Assembly: GCA_019843655.1 (NCBI GenBank)
Contig: JACDQD010000002.1
Coordinates: forward strand, 13,973,154-14,037,153
DNA: 64,000 nt
Direction: 5' to 3'
Origin: Lethocerus indicus
Lineage: Eukaryota; Arthropoda; Insecta; Hemiptera; Belostomatidae
The translations under genes and the position numbers were made by a program. The notes under the pieces were generated by a model. The model searched no databases and was not told the origin of the DNA. It saw only the letters and a program-made list of their open reading frames with translations. Below, piece by piece: positions 38,532 to 51,600 of the stretch (its first letter is position 1; every line of letters begins with the position of its first letter).

Positions 38532-39050
38532 ATGGAGATGGAAGACGGCAGCAACGTGAGCCTTAGTTACTGTCAGCGGCATTATTATATCAGCGACTTA
38601 ATGCACCTGACAATGTCCGTAATTTTTTCCCAGCATCTTAAGGTCAAAAAGGTTTTTCGGTATTTTTTTTTCCACCCTTCAACGGAAAGTGCCAGCAGAT
38701 TTGGGCAGTACGGAGGAGTCAGTTTCTCTCTCTACCTGAGGCCCTCTCGGGTAGTACACCTGCAAGACGGCGTAACCTTTATCACCGCGAGAGAAAGAAA
38801 GAAAGAAAGAAAGAGCGCTGCCCATAATTCTTCCTCGCCAACTGTAACCCAACAGGTAAGCCCCTCTCCCCCATTCCCCCTTCCCCTTCCCATCCCGTGG
38901 CCCCATTGTAGTCCGTTTGGTCATGGTCGCCGATTTACCAAACCCCCCCTCCCCCTCCTCCTCGCAAACATATTTATGACTTCTATCCCGAGCACAATGC
39001 CACCGGTCGCATGTACCCGACATTCGCCTAAGGGACCGTTCAATGCCTGA
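38532..39050 (+). CDS. Long open frame, unknown; possible 5' exon
   Basis: From ATG at 38532 the plus strand is open for 172 codons, beginning MEMEDGSNVSLSYCQRHYYI. It runs through a Lys/Arg/Glu run encoded by a GAAA microsatellite (38791-38813) and ends in a proline-rich tail over a pyrimidine tract. A good donor, CAACAG then GTAAGC, lies at 38855/38856 in phase 0 and would cut off the tail. The same DNA is open on the minus strand (39023-38679), where a phase-0 donor CAG/GTAGAG also occurs. Openness on both strands suggests composition rather than selection. No homology recognised. Confidence 0.15.
   Translation: MEMEDGSNVSLSYCQRHYYISDLMHLTMSVIFSQHLKVKKVFRYFFFHPSTESASRFGQYGGVSFSLYLRPSRVVHLQDGVTFITARERKKERKSAAHNSSSPTVTQQVSPSPPFPLPLPIPWPHCSPFGHGRRFTKPPLPLLLANIFMTSIPSTMPPVACTRHSPKGPFNA
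38791..38813 (+). repeat. (GAAA)n microsatellite
   Basis: Five GAAA units within a GC-richer island, followed about 50 bp later by a C/T-rich tract (38860-38965). Confidence 0.95.
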
Positions 39051-42000
39051 TCAGTACCTCGGTAACTTCTGTACATTCCTCAACGTGACTTTTTACGACC
39101 CTAATAATCTCTCTCCGCCACCTGCAACTTTAGTGATCATATTGTCAGTCAAATAAATTGATTTAATCGAATTTCAAAGTTCCGAATACCCCATGGAATC
39201 TATCCAATTCAACTTCATTTCTTTTGCTTGTTAAATTTCGATATGTATAGGCCTAAGTATACAATAACAGAATAAATTGTTGAAATTACATGAAATACGA
39301 TATTTTTAACTGTCTGTGCAACATGAACGCTAAAGAGCAGTCTAAATCCTAGTAGATTGTAACATGTGGACGCCGTTTAATCAATGGCATTAACTCGCCT
39401 TGCCCTGCTCTTTTTTCAAATAAACCTTTTTTCAAACAAACACTGGCAAAAGTTCATTAAAAAACATAATAATTTCTTATTGATTGAAAAAATAAGTGCA
39501 AAATAGTTTCATAAACACTAGTGTGTGGGGGAATTCTATTTGAATATGCCGTGCTATATTAAAATACTGTACAAAGAGTGCGGTAATAAAACATATACTG
39601 TAAATAGTATAGTATCTATGCTACATATCTAGTACAGTATGTATAGTGGTGAATACGGTGGAATTTTATAACGACGAAATTAAGTATTTTCAATTAACTC
39701 AAAATAATGCCCATTAATATGTTCTACTTAAAGGCCTGCTATTTTCTTTAATAGCATATAACTTTTGAATAATCAATTAATAATATGAGAGTCCTGATTT
39801 CTGAATCTAGTTCAAATACTTTTTGCCTTCACCTTGTTCTTGTTGTTTTCGTTTATACGCGTGGTAAATTGGAGCTTATTTCGAAATGTTGCGTGGGTTT
39901 CTAAGATATACGTTGGGCAACTCCTGCCGCTGAATTTCCTCATTATAGTGATTTTGAGACTGTAATATCTAAGAAATCAAAATTTTTTTGTGGGAGGTTT
40001 TGTTTTAATATCAGTGGAAATGAAGATTTAAATTTCGTTCTACCTTATATGAAAGGCGTATCTTTGTCTGGATCTTTGTCTTTATCAAACCAGTTTAGGC
40101 TAGACGAGAACAAAATCTGTTCATCAAAGTTATTGTTTTTTAATAATTGTAAAATAACGTAATATTTATTAAATCGATTTTATTTATTTAATATAATAAA
40201 TATATAACGTAAAACTAGAGGAATTTGTCGTTAACTGTTTAGTTGGACAATACAGTGTGTGTATGTGCCTGTTAGCGCGCAGTAGCTGTGCGTCTGTGTC
40301 TCAGTATTCGTAGTACTACTAGTATTATCTTGTCGGGCTAAAAGTCAAGGAGGAGCGGCGGTCAATTATTAGGTACATTGTCTTCGGAGGGCAGGCATGA
40401 ATGAGCGATGCTATTCATTACATACAGTGGGAGGCGTGGCCGGCTCGTAACAGGTATACCCACGGTAACGTTTAACAAGAAGAAGGGAAAAAGAAAAAAA
40501 AAAGAAGGAGAAATGGTCCTAAACAGAAATTAGACACCCCTCACATTATTCATTTCCATTGTGGAACCCGTGCAGGTACAGGCCGCCTCGTTTTCTGCAA
40601 TGCCTCATCATTTATTATAGCGCCCCGCAATGCGTTCCACTCCGCGCATTTCACCATTTCTAATACAACTTCGGATAAGTTTCCTCATTGGAGCCGCGAG
40701 GATTTTATATAACATAACACATAATGTGAAATGAAGCTGAAGCCTCCTCCTATATGGTGCCGTTTGTTTATATTTTATTGGCAGGAATCAATGACAGTTG
40801 GGCATTCAGGTTCAAATGGAAGCTCAAAGTTTTTGTGAGGACAATAAAAAGACAGTTTTGTTTTCTACGTATTTAAACGTGCTCGCGTATAACCTCAAGG
40901 CGTCTCCCGCCCTTAGGCGAATACGCCAATCCGAACCAATCTAAATCCACCTGCCGCCCGCTTAGGGTTGTAATCTGGCGACGAATCGGTGCATGTATAA
41001 CGGCCGATGCCAGCGGAGAGATTTGCGATGTTCTCAATTGGGCGCAGAAGCGATAATAGGACTTGATTGGACGCCTTATTGGGTTTCATAGTTGGCGCTT
41101 GTTAGCGCACTCCGGCTAACTACTGCCGCCACTTAAAGTCCGGGCGGTGAAATCCAACAGCAGCTGTAACCCGGTCTGACCGAGGTGCGTTCACTTCGCA
41201 GTCCCCGCCGTTAATGGTTTACGTCTCTTAATGCAAGAAATTACAAAAATGAGTACCCTACGTTAAGTATCAGTCTGCGTCTGGCACTGAAAATAAACAT
41301 TTTCAACCATTTTCAATCCATAATAAGCCCTAGAACCTTTCTGCAAGTTGGTTTATAGTAACCTGATTTATGTTGTTAGAAATTGTGGAAACCTACCAAA
41401 AAGGACTCTCATTGTTCATCTTTAAGACCAGGTGCTGAATTAAGATTTGACCGCCTCTCGATTTATTCAATTAGAGTTAGTAGTTTATAAGAACGGTAAT
41501 AACAGTGGATTCAAAATTGTGTCTTCGCGAGTGGCAGAGATGAATCTTAACACGATTGGATACTAGGTGTTATTTCGCTTCTAAAGAACTTTCCACTTGG
41601 AAATTCTACACCGATTGTCAAAACATTATTTCCAATAAATATTCATGGCCTAATGCGTCCGCGCAAAGAGGTAAACTTGTACTTTTGTAGGGTTTTATAC
41701 TTTTTTTAGGCTTTAAAAATTTATGAGTTCCCTTTATACATACTCGAATCAATACTATTGCATAAATATTGAAGGGAAGGAGGTTAAAATCGGTCTTTTG
41801 GAAGGGGCGGCAAAGAGGCCGGCCAGGAAGGGTGTCACTCCTTCACATATGGGACGCATTGCGAAATTCAAGAGTTCTATTTCGAATATTTATGTTTTTT
41901 CGACTCCTCGACAAGTAATAACGCGCAAATTGGCTCACTGTTGTTATTGGCACTGGTATTGAAACGGGTAGTGCTCCTAATTGTGATTCTATTTTTGCTT

Positions 42001-42770
42001 TTAAAACATAGAACACCGAGAATACGAAATCAATTATCCTAGGAATGTGGAGCTTCTATTTCAAACAAACATCTGACATTGGAAAACATTTGGTCTTATT
42101 AGCATTTATAATTTTCTTTATATTTATTAAATAATTTTAGTAAATGTTTAGTATGCAGTGAGTAGAAGGTTTTCTCTGCGATGAACATAGTCTGCATATT
42201 ATTGCAATTAATTTTATTAGTCAAACCAAATCTTAATTAGACCTCATTAGAACGGAATTTTGAATATTTATATTAAAGGAAGATAAAATAGCACTATTAA
42301 TTGTATGTGTGTCAAGGAAAAGGTGAGAATCAGTGTGAATTCATAATTGTACAGTGTTCATATGTGAAATTAGAATGGCATGCTTCAGAGAAGTTATTTA
42401 AAGCAATTGTTTGACATTTCCTGCCGATATCAAATTCAAAACTTATCTCATTCTTATTCATATCCAGTCGAACAAATGTCATATATTCAGGTGTGGATTT
42501 TCCACAATGTTTAAACATACCTTTAAAAATAGATCAAAGAAATTCAATTAGAAATGAACATGCTTGTGAAAAGAATATGTTAAATTTTCGAGACGAATTG
42601 AGTTTTCAAACATTTGATAATGTGCAAAGATTTGGGTAATTATCTAATCTAGTTGATTACAAGAGCAAAAACTGTACTCCTACTGACCTAAAAAATGGAT
42701 CGAAAAAATAAAAGACGGTTAGTTTATAGGAAAAAAATATCTGCAGTCCATTGCATTTTAATTTCTTTAC
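39051..42770. other. AT-rich DNA with GC islands at 40.3-41.2 kb
   Basis: No recognised gene. 39150-40240 is AT-rich and contains the direct repeat CTTTTTTCAAA (twice near 39410-39436). 40250-40720 and 40880-41230 are GC-richer, with a purine tract at 40478-40515 and many CG dinucleotides. 41250-42770 is AT-rich with only short frames. Confidence 0.5.
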
Positions 42771-42815
42771 CTTATCCGCATTGCTTCTGCCAATGGTTCC
42801 AGAACATTTGAAATC
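42771..42815 (-). CDS. Possible 45-nt minus-strand exon, same strand as Ca-beta
   Basis: On the minus strand a good acceptor (TTTCCATTTTGCAG) precedes 42815, and AAG/GTAAAG follows 42771. The 45 nt read DFKCSGTIGRSNADK in phase 0 and keep the phase of the Ca-beta GSADS junction. This could be a small alternative 5' exon of Ca-beta, whose other isoforms in animals carry an RFKxSDGST segment before GSADS. The resemblance (FKxSG) is too short to count as homology. A second frame is also open. No linked start codon was found. Confidence 0.25.
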
Positions 42816-45800
42816 CTGCAAAATGGAAATCATCAGTATCTTAAAGGCGGCGAAATTTATCAAACATTTATTTCAACTACAAATTACACACACATGAAAT
42901 GGTTACGAAACCCATGATTCAATTTAACTCTCAGTCATTAGAATAATGCCAGAAAATATCAACCGACTTTTATTATTATTGCAGAATCTTTCCTTCTATT
43001 CATGTAAAACACCAAGAATAATCCCACGGTTGTTGGGGAAGTAAATTAGCTCATTTTGAAGCTGCCTATCACCAGGCACGGTGACGCTAACTTGGCGCGT
43101 AAATGGAATAAAAAAAGACTGTGTTACGTCCGATTGAAATTCAAACGAAATATATTATTCTTTTTCGAAAGTTGTTGTGGAACACAGGAAAATCGCTGAC
43201 CTGTTTCGCATTTGAAATTGAAATGCTGAAGTAAGTTTATTTCGCGCATTATGTGGCCGGTCGACGTTTCTTAGAAGCTTGTAGGGGAGGGCCCCCTTAA
43301 TGCAATAGCCACTTAAAAATAGACGCCTCCTCCTGCACTCTGTCATTCATTTGGCTGGCATATGTGCATATCCGGCTCGGTTGCATTTCTATATTAGTCG
43401 ATGAATAGTTCCTGGAGATTACATGGAAAAGCTTTCTATCTTAAGGATCTATTCCGAAATAACAAATACCGATTCAATAAACAACCTTCAATATAATACG
43501 ATGTTCTATATACTCGTATAAATGGAAAAAATAAAATAAATAAGTAAAACAATTAAAATAACAATTGATCTAACGACCAATAGTCTAATGTACATAATTA
43601 GCTTACAGTAGACTACTTCATAAATTGAAGACTCACGCTGTTTGAAACTAGACATCTTTTCCGTTACTCGCTTTGTAAATGCGTAAGTACTCTTGATAGG
43701 GCTGTCGGAGTTAGTATCTCGGTAGCCCAAATGTGAAATTTCTGATAACGCTCCTTTACTGATCTAAAAAATAAGATTATTTTTGGATGTGCTTAGCATC
43801 GACGGGGGTGACTGCTAGTGTGACAAACAGGAACATTATGCTGACACAGTTCATACGTCATAAATCAACGTAAATGGATATAGAAAATCGAAGGAATATA
43901 CAGAGCTTACAGAGAATATACAGAGGATATCGGCTGTAAGAAATAGGAGGTCGTCCTAGAATTAAATAGTGGTAATGCGTAGACGAGTGGAATTCCAACG
44001 CATTATTATTATTAGCTAACGATCCACCGATTAGTGGGGGTCAGGATCGGTACTGATAATAAGCCGTCTTGGTGGGTATGTGTTGAAAGGGATGTCGCTT
44101 GTTGGCGTATTGGGCTGACGATTTAAAAATAGAGGTGCCGTCTGGTGCAAATGCTGGAGGGTCTCTGGCAGTCTGTGGGTACTAGGCTGGGGGAATGGAC
44201 TCTATCTCGGGAAGGGCTCCCGCACTGACGCCCTCCTCCCCAAACTCCCCCCTAACATCAGCCATTAACCCAGTTGGGGTCCGCAGCTCGCAGAATATCT
44301 CCCCCAGTATTACTTATATTTCAAACAGTACCGGTTGACGGCGGAGGCATCCCGGCCCCATTTAGCTTTTTCAAGCCCACCCTTCCTACCTGTCTCTTCG
44401 AGTCCTCCAGAGCGTGTTATTTTTGGGCCCGACTTTAAGCCCGGCTCTATGTCTCTCGAGAACCTTATTGCAATATTTGTTTGGAATTCGGCACAAATAA
44501 TTCCAGCTCGTACTTCGCCGTTTAAGCTGTTATTATTTTTACGTAATCCATTTTATTATAAAGTTTCGTTCACTATATATGACACGGAATGACAGCATTT
44601 TATAAGATTATTTTAGTCCATCAGTGGCGATTGCGTAATTTAAGTCATAGAACGATCTTGATATTATCGATGAGTGCAGACTCATTTCCCCTACTCAGAA
44701 CGACTTTTCAGAGGCAATAAATAAAGGCGTATATATAATTAGGGTCACAGTTAATTATCTATTGATTTGAACGTTGGAAAGTCTGCAGGAAGCAATTTGC
44801 ATCGGTTTACCCTTCTTGCTCGGTCGGCATTAAACCGAATATGTTCATTGGCCGGTCGTAATAAGAAGATTATTAATGCTTGATAATATTCGAAAATGAG
44901 GCGTGAATATTTAATGGGTCATTGATATAAAAGTTGTAAGTATAAGATTGCTTTTCATCCCACACAGCCAGCGCAGTTTCGGCCGATAATTGCTTCATCC
45001 TTAAATTTTCGATTACATTGTTTTTTTTGTATTATTACGGAGAGGTCATGCACGAAGTGCTGAGAATCAATTACAATATCTTTCTTTTGATACCCTTGAA
45101 GTGTAAAAGAGCGTCTTTCCAACTGAAGGGTACACAAAGTATTAAGCCAGCCGTCACGGTACTGAAGAGTACACCGCTTGTTGTTTCCCCTTCGTTGAGG
45201 AGCCCAGAAAATTTTATGTAATACAAAATAATGTGGTGTACTGAGAATCACCATTTCAAAATACTTGTAACACATAGTGAATCAAATATTTTACAAGAAT
45301 ATTGTTCAGTTCGGAACGTCCCTCTAACGACGCTCCTCACGATTTAAAAAAAGATATTTATTCTTAACTAAGGCGTCTGAACTAATATCTAGAAAACACC
45401 TGGTTTTATTGTTATATAAAAAGTCATAGTTACGACAGATATGTATATGGTTCTGGTTACGTATGGGTCTTGCGCGTACGGATTAATGGTTCGTAGGACG
45501 GATATCGAATTTTCTATTTTCATTAAATTGCCCAAGCGTGGAGCAGCCGGGCGGGCCGACCAACTGCCACGGTCCAGTGCACACTTCCCAACTAATCTGG
45601 CAATTTATCCGCTCCGAATATCTCTCCGAAAGATACATAAGCGGGTTTTATAAACCTATTTTGTGTCACCTTCTATTTAAAAACGCTTAGTTTTCCCTTG
45701 CCCCCGTCCAAGTAGTTGTTTCCAGTGGATAGAACTTGATGAGGCATAATTGCTTGCACCGACAGCGTTTACTGCTCGACTCCCAATAGGACCTTTAATG

Positions 45801-48615
45801 TCAGCAACCAAACGAGTTCGGGCCCTAATAGAAGGTCACTCTACACAGGAATTTCACCGAACATTAAGGCTTTCATCTGACATTTAATATCGGCCAGTAA
45901 TTATTGCGATGCCCCGACTGTTTTCATGCTACGGAGATTTACCGGAATGGCCACTTCAGCGGAACCAGATCACTAACTCTTTCTTTATATCACTACTAAT
46001 ATATTTGTTTACAGTAATGGTGCAAAACCCTCAGGTGCGTTCTCAGTTAAGTTTGCAACCGATTGTGGATCTATGAATCTTCAATTCGATTTGAAATTCA
46101 ACCATTAACAGTTTGCCCCTGTTCTGAAATACTACTATATTTCACATAATGGACAGACAAAAAACAGTAGGCGTTAACGCGGGTTAGAACACCTGCGTAA
46201 TTTACACGTACGATCAGAAGACGAACGATAAAATAAATTATCCTGCAACTATTGAGAAGGATTTTTGTGGGTTATATGAAGGACGAGACAGGTTTTTCTG
46301 TGTCAGGGTTAATTTGTAGTTTCCGTTCGTGAAGAACGGACATACGTCAAACAGGACTGTACAATTTACTTGAAACGCTATCGCTAAAGAATTAAGATTT
46401 TTTTTTCGGTGAAAGTCGAATTTCGAACTGCGGCCGCATTTAGCATTCGTCCTTGGGAAAAATTAACGAGTATCATTATAATTTGTCTCTGTCTCTGACC
46501 AAAAACAAATTAGAAGTGAAATTGAAGCGATTAATGGGAAAGTCTTGTGTCGTTGGCTCGATCCGAGTTTGCATAAAATCACTGCCTGTTACGGCAATAC
46601 AAGTGATGTTACGATTAATTCGATTATTGAGCTCTTTTTCGCACGCTTCATATCTATAAAAAATGTAGTGGAAAAACTAATGGAATATGAACAAAACGAA
46701 TTCGAAACTAATGGAGAATGAATAAAACGTTGGCAAGGATTTTTAATTCGATCTTCTCGCGATCTTCTGTGCAGTGACCATATTGACAGTGTCATCTTCC
46801 GTGGGCAACCGACTATAGTCTCCTTTTTTACTATGAACGCTACTGACGATGGAGAGAAGCCGATACCGATTTAGCAAAGACCAAATCGAGAATTATTAGC
46901 TTGACGAAAAACCCGACATTTATAATGTTTGGCAAACTTTTACTACAATAATAGTATAACTTATACAAACGAATCTAATAATTACTAAAATAATTTAGTT
47001 TTTTATCAATAACTTTAATAATCACTAGTCTTCATAAAGTATTCCGGTTTTTTACATGTAAAAAAAGTGTACAAATATATTAGCCGCAGTTGTAGCTTTC
47101 GTCATTTGCTATTTCAGTGATTCAGAGGGCATTGAATCGAGTTGAATTCCACCGAAAAGATAGTGGGAGGTGAATATTTATAAGATAGAAAAGGAGTGTT
47201 TCTTAGAGTGGTTAGCATTAAAACTGGGCAGGTTTCTCTAACCAGTCGAATTAGTAAGTGAATGACCCTGCCTTCAATAAGAGGCCGAGAGTTGGTCACT
47301 TCTAAGGCGGGCAGCCCCCTGTGCCCGTGTCTCCGCTTACATCACTCGTGCTCTTCACACGTGCTCTTCGTCTACCCTCTCCTTCCCCCTTACTAACGTC
47401 CTCAATCTCCTCTCCCTCTCACTCTCCCCCTCCCTCTCTCACCTAGCTAGTCTCTCTAGACTAGCTCCCCAATGGGGAAGCCACTAAAAGGGAACTTAAT
47501 CTCTGATGAAGAGGCTGCTGGCTTCGACTGCCATTACGATTATTGCCAGACTACATAGCTAATAATACCCTTTCCGGTAACGTCGACTTAAACAAAGTAC
47601 CGAGCATTTTATACCTGTATGTTGAAATACACATGTATGATTAATATATACTTGTTAAATGTTAAACTAAAGATCCAATCCAGATTCCGATTTCTGGCTA
47701 ATAAAACAGAACATAACTTGAAATGGTGAATGTTAAATATTGAACAACATAAAATATTATCTGATCGTATGCTTTAAATCCTTAATAATTTACTATTAAT
47801 ATCTGTACTTCAAAAATATTACAGTACATGTTTTAGTATTCCTGCAGTTATAATATTTGATATCGATTATAATATTATATATCGATTTGAGGATTGAATG
47901 TCTATATTCCTGAAATATCAATAAAGTTGTAGAACCTGCGGTCAATTCAGAAGTTTACTGTTTCCATTCCCTCTTCAATTTTCTCATTCAATAGCCCGAG
48001 GACTGTGTACGGTCCGTGTGGAATTTCGCTCACGTCCATTTCGAAAGATTCATATCCCAGTGAGTCATCCAACTTACACTTAATTGTTTGTATTTAATCA
48101 TGAACTCTGTCCATAAATTACACAAGTCGAATGTAAATAGTCGCTTATCTTCCCTAACAGCACGTAGCGAGTTCGGCGACCATATATTAATATTAATGAA
48201 AAATTTCCGAAACTAAACGTGTTGATTGATAACCTTTTTGGGTAAGAAGCGTTATTTGGTGAACAGATTACCTTATGAAAACTGTCAGGAATTCATGCCG
48301 AATGGTAATGAAGTTGGAAATTGCAGGAAACACGACGAATTGATTAAAGAAAATACTCAGAATAAATCAACTTTTACTTTGTCTGATTTTTCGCAATTTA
48401 GGTTCGATTAGGTTATTGGTATTGGTACATGTGTGTTGAAAAAAATGTGAAAATTCCAACAGCCGCATTATACTCAGCTGTCATATTCTGCATCAGACAA
48501 TTTATAACAAGATTCATTGTATAAAAGTTCACTACATGTTCGTAATTATTTTTCTTTAATTATACTCTTGTAGTACCACTAAATTTAATTTTGTTCTTTC
48601 GGTTTGTTTTTTCAG
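42816..48615. other. Gene-free DNA with GC islands
   Basis: No recognised gene. GC-richer islands occur at 43980-44480 and 45440-45640, with an extended CG-containing region near 46300-46600. At 43890-43930 the words GAATATACAGAG occur twice in direct order. A pyrimidine tract with adjacent palindrome is at 47347-47466. 47600-48600 is AT-rich and contains an imperfect ATCGAT-bounded palindrome near 47863-47888. Open frames are short and unrecognised. Confidence 0.5.
47347..47466. repeat. Duplicated decamer, pyrimidine tract and palindrome
   Basis: CGTGCTCTTC occurs twice (47347-47356 and 47360-47369). An almost pure C/T tract follows (about 47370-47444), then the perfect inverted repeat AGCTAGTCT-CTCT-AGACTAGCT (47445-47466). 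Confidence 0.85.
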
Positions 48616-48671
48616 GATACCAATTATTACGTCATGGCAGTGGTTATATTCTTCCTCGGTATATTCTTCAG
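48616..48671 (+). CDS. Probable plus-strand exon encoding a membrane helix
   Basis: A strong acceptor (TCGGTTTGTTTTTTCAG) precedes 48616, and a strong donor (TTCAG then GTAAGG) follows 48671. The 56-nt segment is open in a frame reading DTNYYVMAVVIFFLGIFFR. This is a single very hydrophobic helix preceded by polar residues, as in a type I or small single-pass membrane protein. Read from its internal ATG (MAVVIFFLGIFF) it could instead start a signal peptide. If frame 0 is right, the exon ends with two bases of a codon. I do not recognise the family. No partner exon is proven, though a phase-0 donor exists on the same strand at 38855. It is the best splice-bounded candidate outside Ca-beta. 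Confidence 0.35.
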
Positions 48672-51600
48672 GTAAGGCAGTCAATTATTTTCTTAATACA
48701 TTCTAAGGAGAAAGGGACGTACACGGGGCGGTTCATTAGATAGGCACAACTCCATGCAAGAATTTCGGAGTTATTAATTTAGTTTATTACAAGCCACGAG
48801 GAAGTTGTACGATATAGAGATCATAGATAACCCAACATAATATTAACCGCCTCTTCCAACGGCGAGGTAATTTTAGATTTAAAATGAAACGAGACGTTGT
48901 AATTATTCCGCGCGAATTTATTCTTCACCGAGACAAGATAAGGCACTTTAATGTATGCACTTAAGAGATCCGAAAAGGGTTTTTAGATAATACTGAAAGC
49001 ACGAATCGCGTCATGATTCAGTCGGCTTTTGACATTTCCCGAATAACTATTGTTGCGCTTTGGCTCAGAATTTTAAGAGCACTTCAGACAATCTTCTGGC
49101 TCATTAGCGGTAGGGAAAATGAATGCGTTTTACGATGTTTTTCCTCCTTCGGTATGCAAAAGTGCTGTTCCAGAAATAGCTCTCGAGTATTTAATCTATT
49201 ATTATTTTGCCTCCAGAGTCTGACGCGGTAGCCGGAGTGTGTTGAAAAATCATGCGGTGACTGGACGAGGTATTTTGAAAAAGGGTTATTCAGGTTCAAG
49301 GAAGGTATCGGATAATGTAAGTTTTCTTACGGGGCCGGGGCGGAACTTTTTTCTAGACCGATGATCTGATACCAACAGTTACTTCCAGTTCATTGTTCGA
49401 GGCAGTGGACCGGTTCGCCCGGGCTATCGGACCGATCTCTCGGTCCCCGCTGAAGTAGATTTATACCGCCTATCTAGGCTTTATCTGTGCGGGTACACGC
49501 TATTATATTACAGGCTAGGAAATAAAAACTGCAACGGACGGAATTCAACTATCGGATTTAACCGGCCCACAGAACGGAACGATTATTTTCGGGCAGCGGG
49601 ACGATCCGGACTCGATAAAGGGAACTTGTGAGCACGCCCGAAGCCGCCCGTCGACACTTAGACATTAGAGTCACTTTCCGTATTCTACGCCTCGGCTTCG
49701 GACCCCAAATATATGAGGATGTCCCACGATTCCCACACCGAAAATCGATACTCTTCTGGTCAAGAAATAGTATACTAAGCTCTTCACGACCAGATGTGAG
49801 TACAATGTCAGTAACATTCCAATGTCATTTTCATGCTAAAAGAAAACCTTAGAAAAGTACTGTTAAAAAGCTAATGTAATGGCATGACCTTATTGTCATA
49901 TATTTAGTATAATCAGTGTTTAAAGCCGATCGAAATCGCATTGGTCCTGTTCCAAACCTGCAAGGACATTCCCTCTCATGCTATGAGAATCAAAAACATA
50001 CATACGAAACAACAAATCGCACCCTCTATGCAGCCCATGACTGTGGAGACTCGCGATCAGAGCGAGGCAGAACGCTCTATTTATTTGCCGTACGCCTTAT
50101 TGACGTCTCTATTAGAGCATTGTGTTCCAGTTAGGCAACACTGTTAGTTAGTTGCGTTCCAACTATCCTCGCTGCAGTCCTGCTTCGGCGGTGCAAATTA
50201 CCCCATCCGTTTTCAGTATCTGATTCGAGCCAACGATAGTATAATGTCAGTATAATAAATAAACCCGTGTTATACATGATATTACAACCTACTTGCACTC
50301 AACACGACAGTCGATACTAATAAACTAGTATAGAACTGTGTAAATATAAATGAGATTTAATTTTTTCAGTAACCCACATCAACGTCTTTTATTTGAATAA
50401 GGTAAAGTGGCCATACAGAAATAATTTTCAAGAGTAACAAAAGAGAGGAGTCATTTCAGAACAGAGGATGACGGTAGATGGTTATCACCAGGGCGATGTT
50501 AGGCATCCTCCGGCTAGTTAATCCCGCAACCGGGATATTCGTCATATTCAATAGTGCGTTTAATGTAAATTAGTTTTACCAAGATGCTGCATGCTGGTTA
50601 CCTCTTTCGCTTCAAATAATATTCCTAATTACTCTAGTAATTACTGTAAACAATTATTTGATAAATATTAAGAGTTCAATGGTCTCCGGTAAAGCGTTCT
50701 CCGGAAGGAGAATCGCAGGCCTTTCTGTGCAATTAATATACGGTGTGCGATTTATACCAAATATTGAAGTAATCTAAGGATTACTGGACGTTTGGAATTT
50801 TTCCGTGCACGTGGCTCTCACTGCCTATTGAAAAATTAGCGATGGGAAATCCAATAGTTTAAACAACATCAGTGAATTGTTGTTTATGCCGGTCGCGAGC
50901 AAGAACTGAGGCCCCGTGGTGTCTTTACCTATGCCATGAATTATTCGGGAACGTCTAATCTCCAAATTTATCGGCGGGTTGGCGCAATTTACAAGAGGGG
51001 CTCGCCGTGTAGGACATCTTACACCGTGTATAACTATTGTCGGCTAAGGGGGGAGGAGGGGGGGGTGGCCCTCTCCCGGTGGACGTCGGGGCCGTTTCAG
51101 AAGAAAAACCGACCCGTCGCCTTTTTCGAGCGGGCGGGCACCTACCTTGTAGGAACCGGTCCCCCACGCGCTCCTAAAGATCGCTATCTCTGTCCTCCGC
51201 GCGGTATTGCGCCCAATTTATTCCGCAATAAAATTTCACCGTCCCCGTCCCTCAGGTATAATAATACCGGTATTGATGGCGCGCCGTTCGCCCGGCGGAC
51301 CCGGCCCGATAATTATTGTCCCCTGTAGTAGTGTAGAGCCTAAATACACGACCGCTCTCAGGGGAGGGGGTCGACATTCCATTTTATGAATTGACAGCCT
51401 CGCTAATACCGTTATTGAAACGGACGAGAACAAGCCAGTATATGCCACATGAACATTGATTTATACCCCTCAGCCAATCTCTCAGCCAACAAAAAAGCTT
51501 TTTTTTCTAAGATTTCTTCATAAATAACACTATATAATACATATCTATCATCAATCATATTAATACGGTATTTAAAAAATATATAAACTCTAATTCCAAA

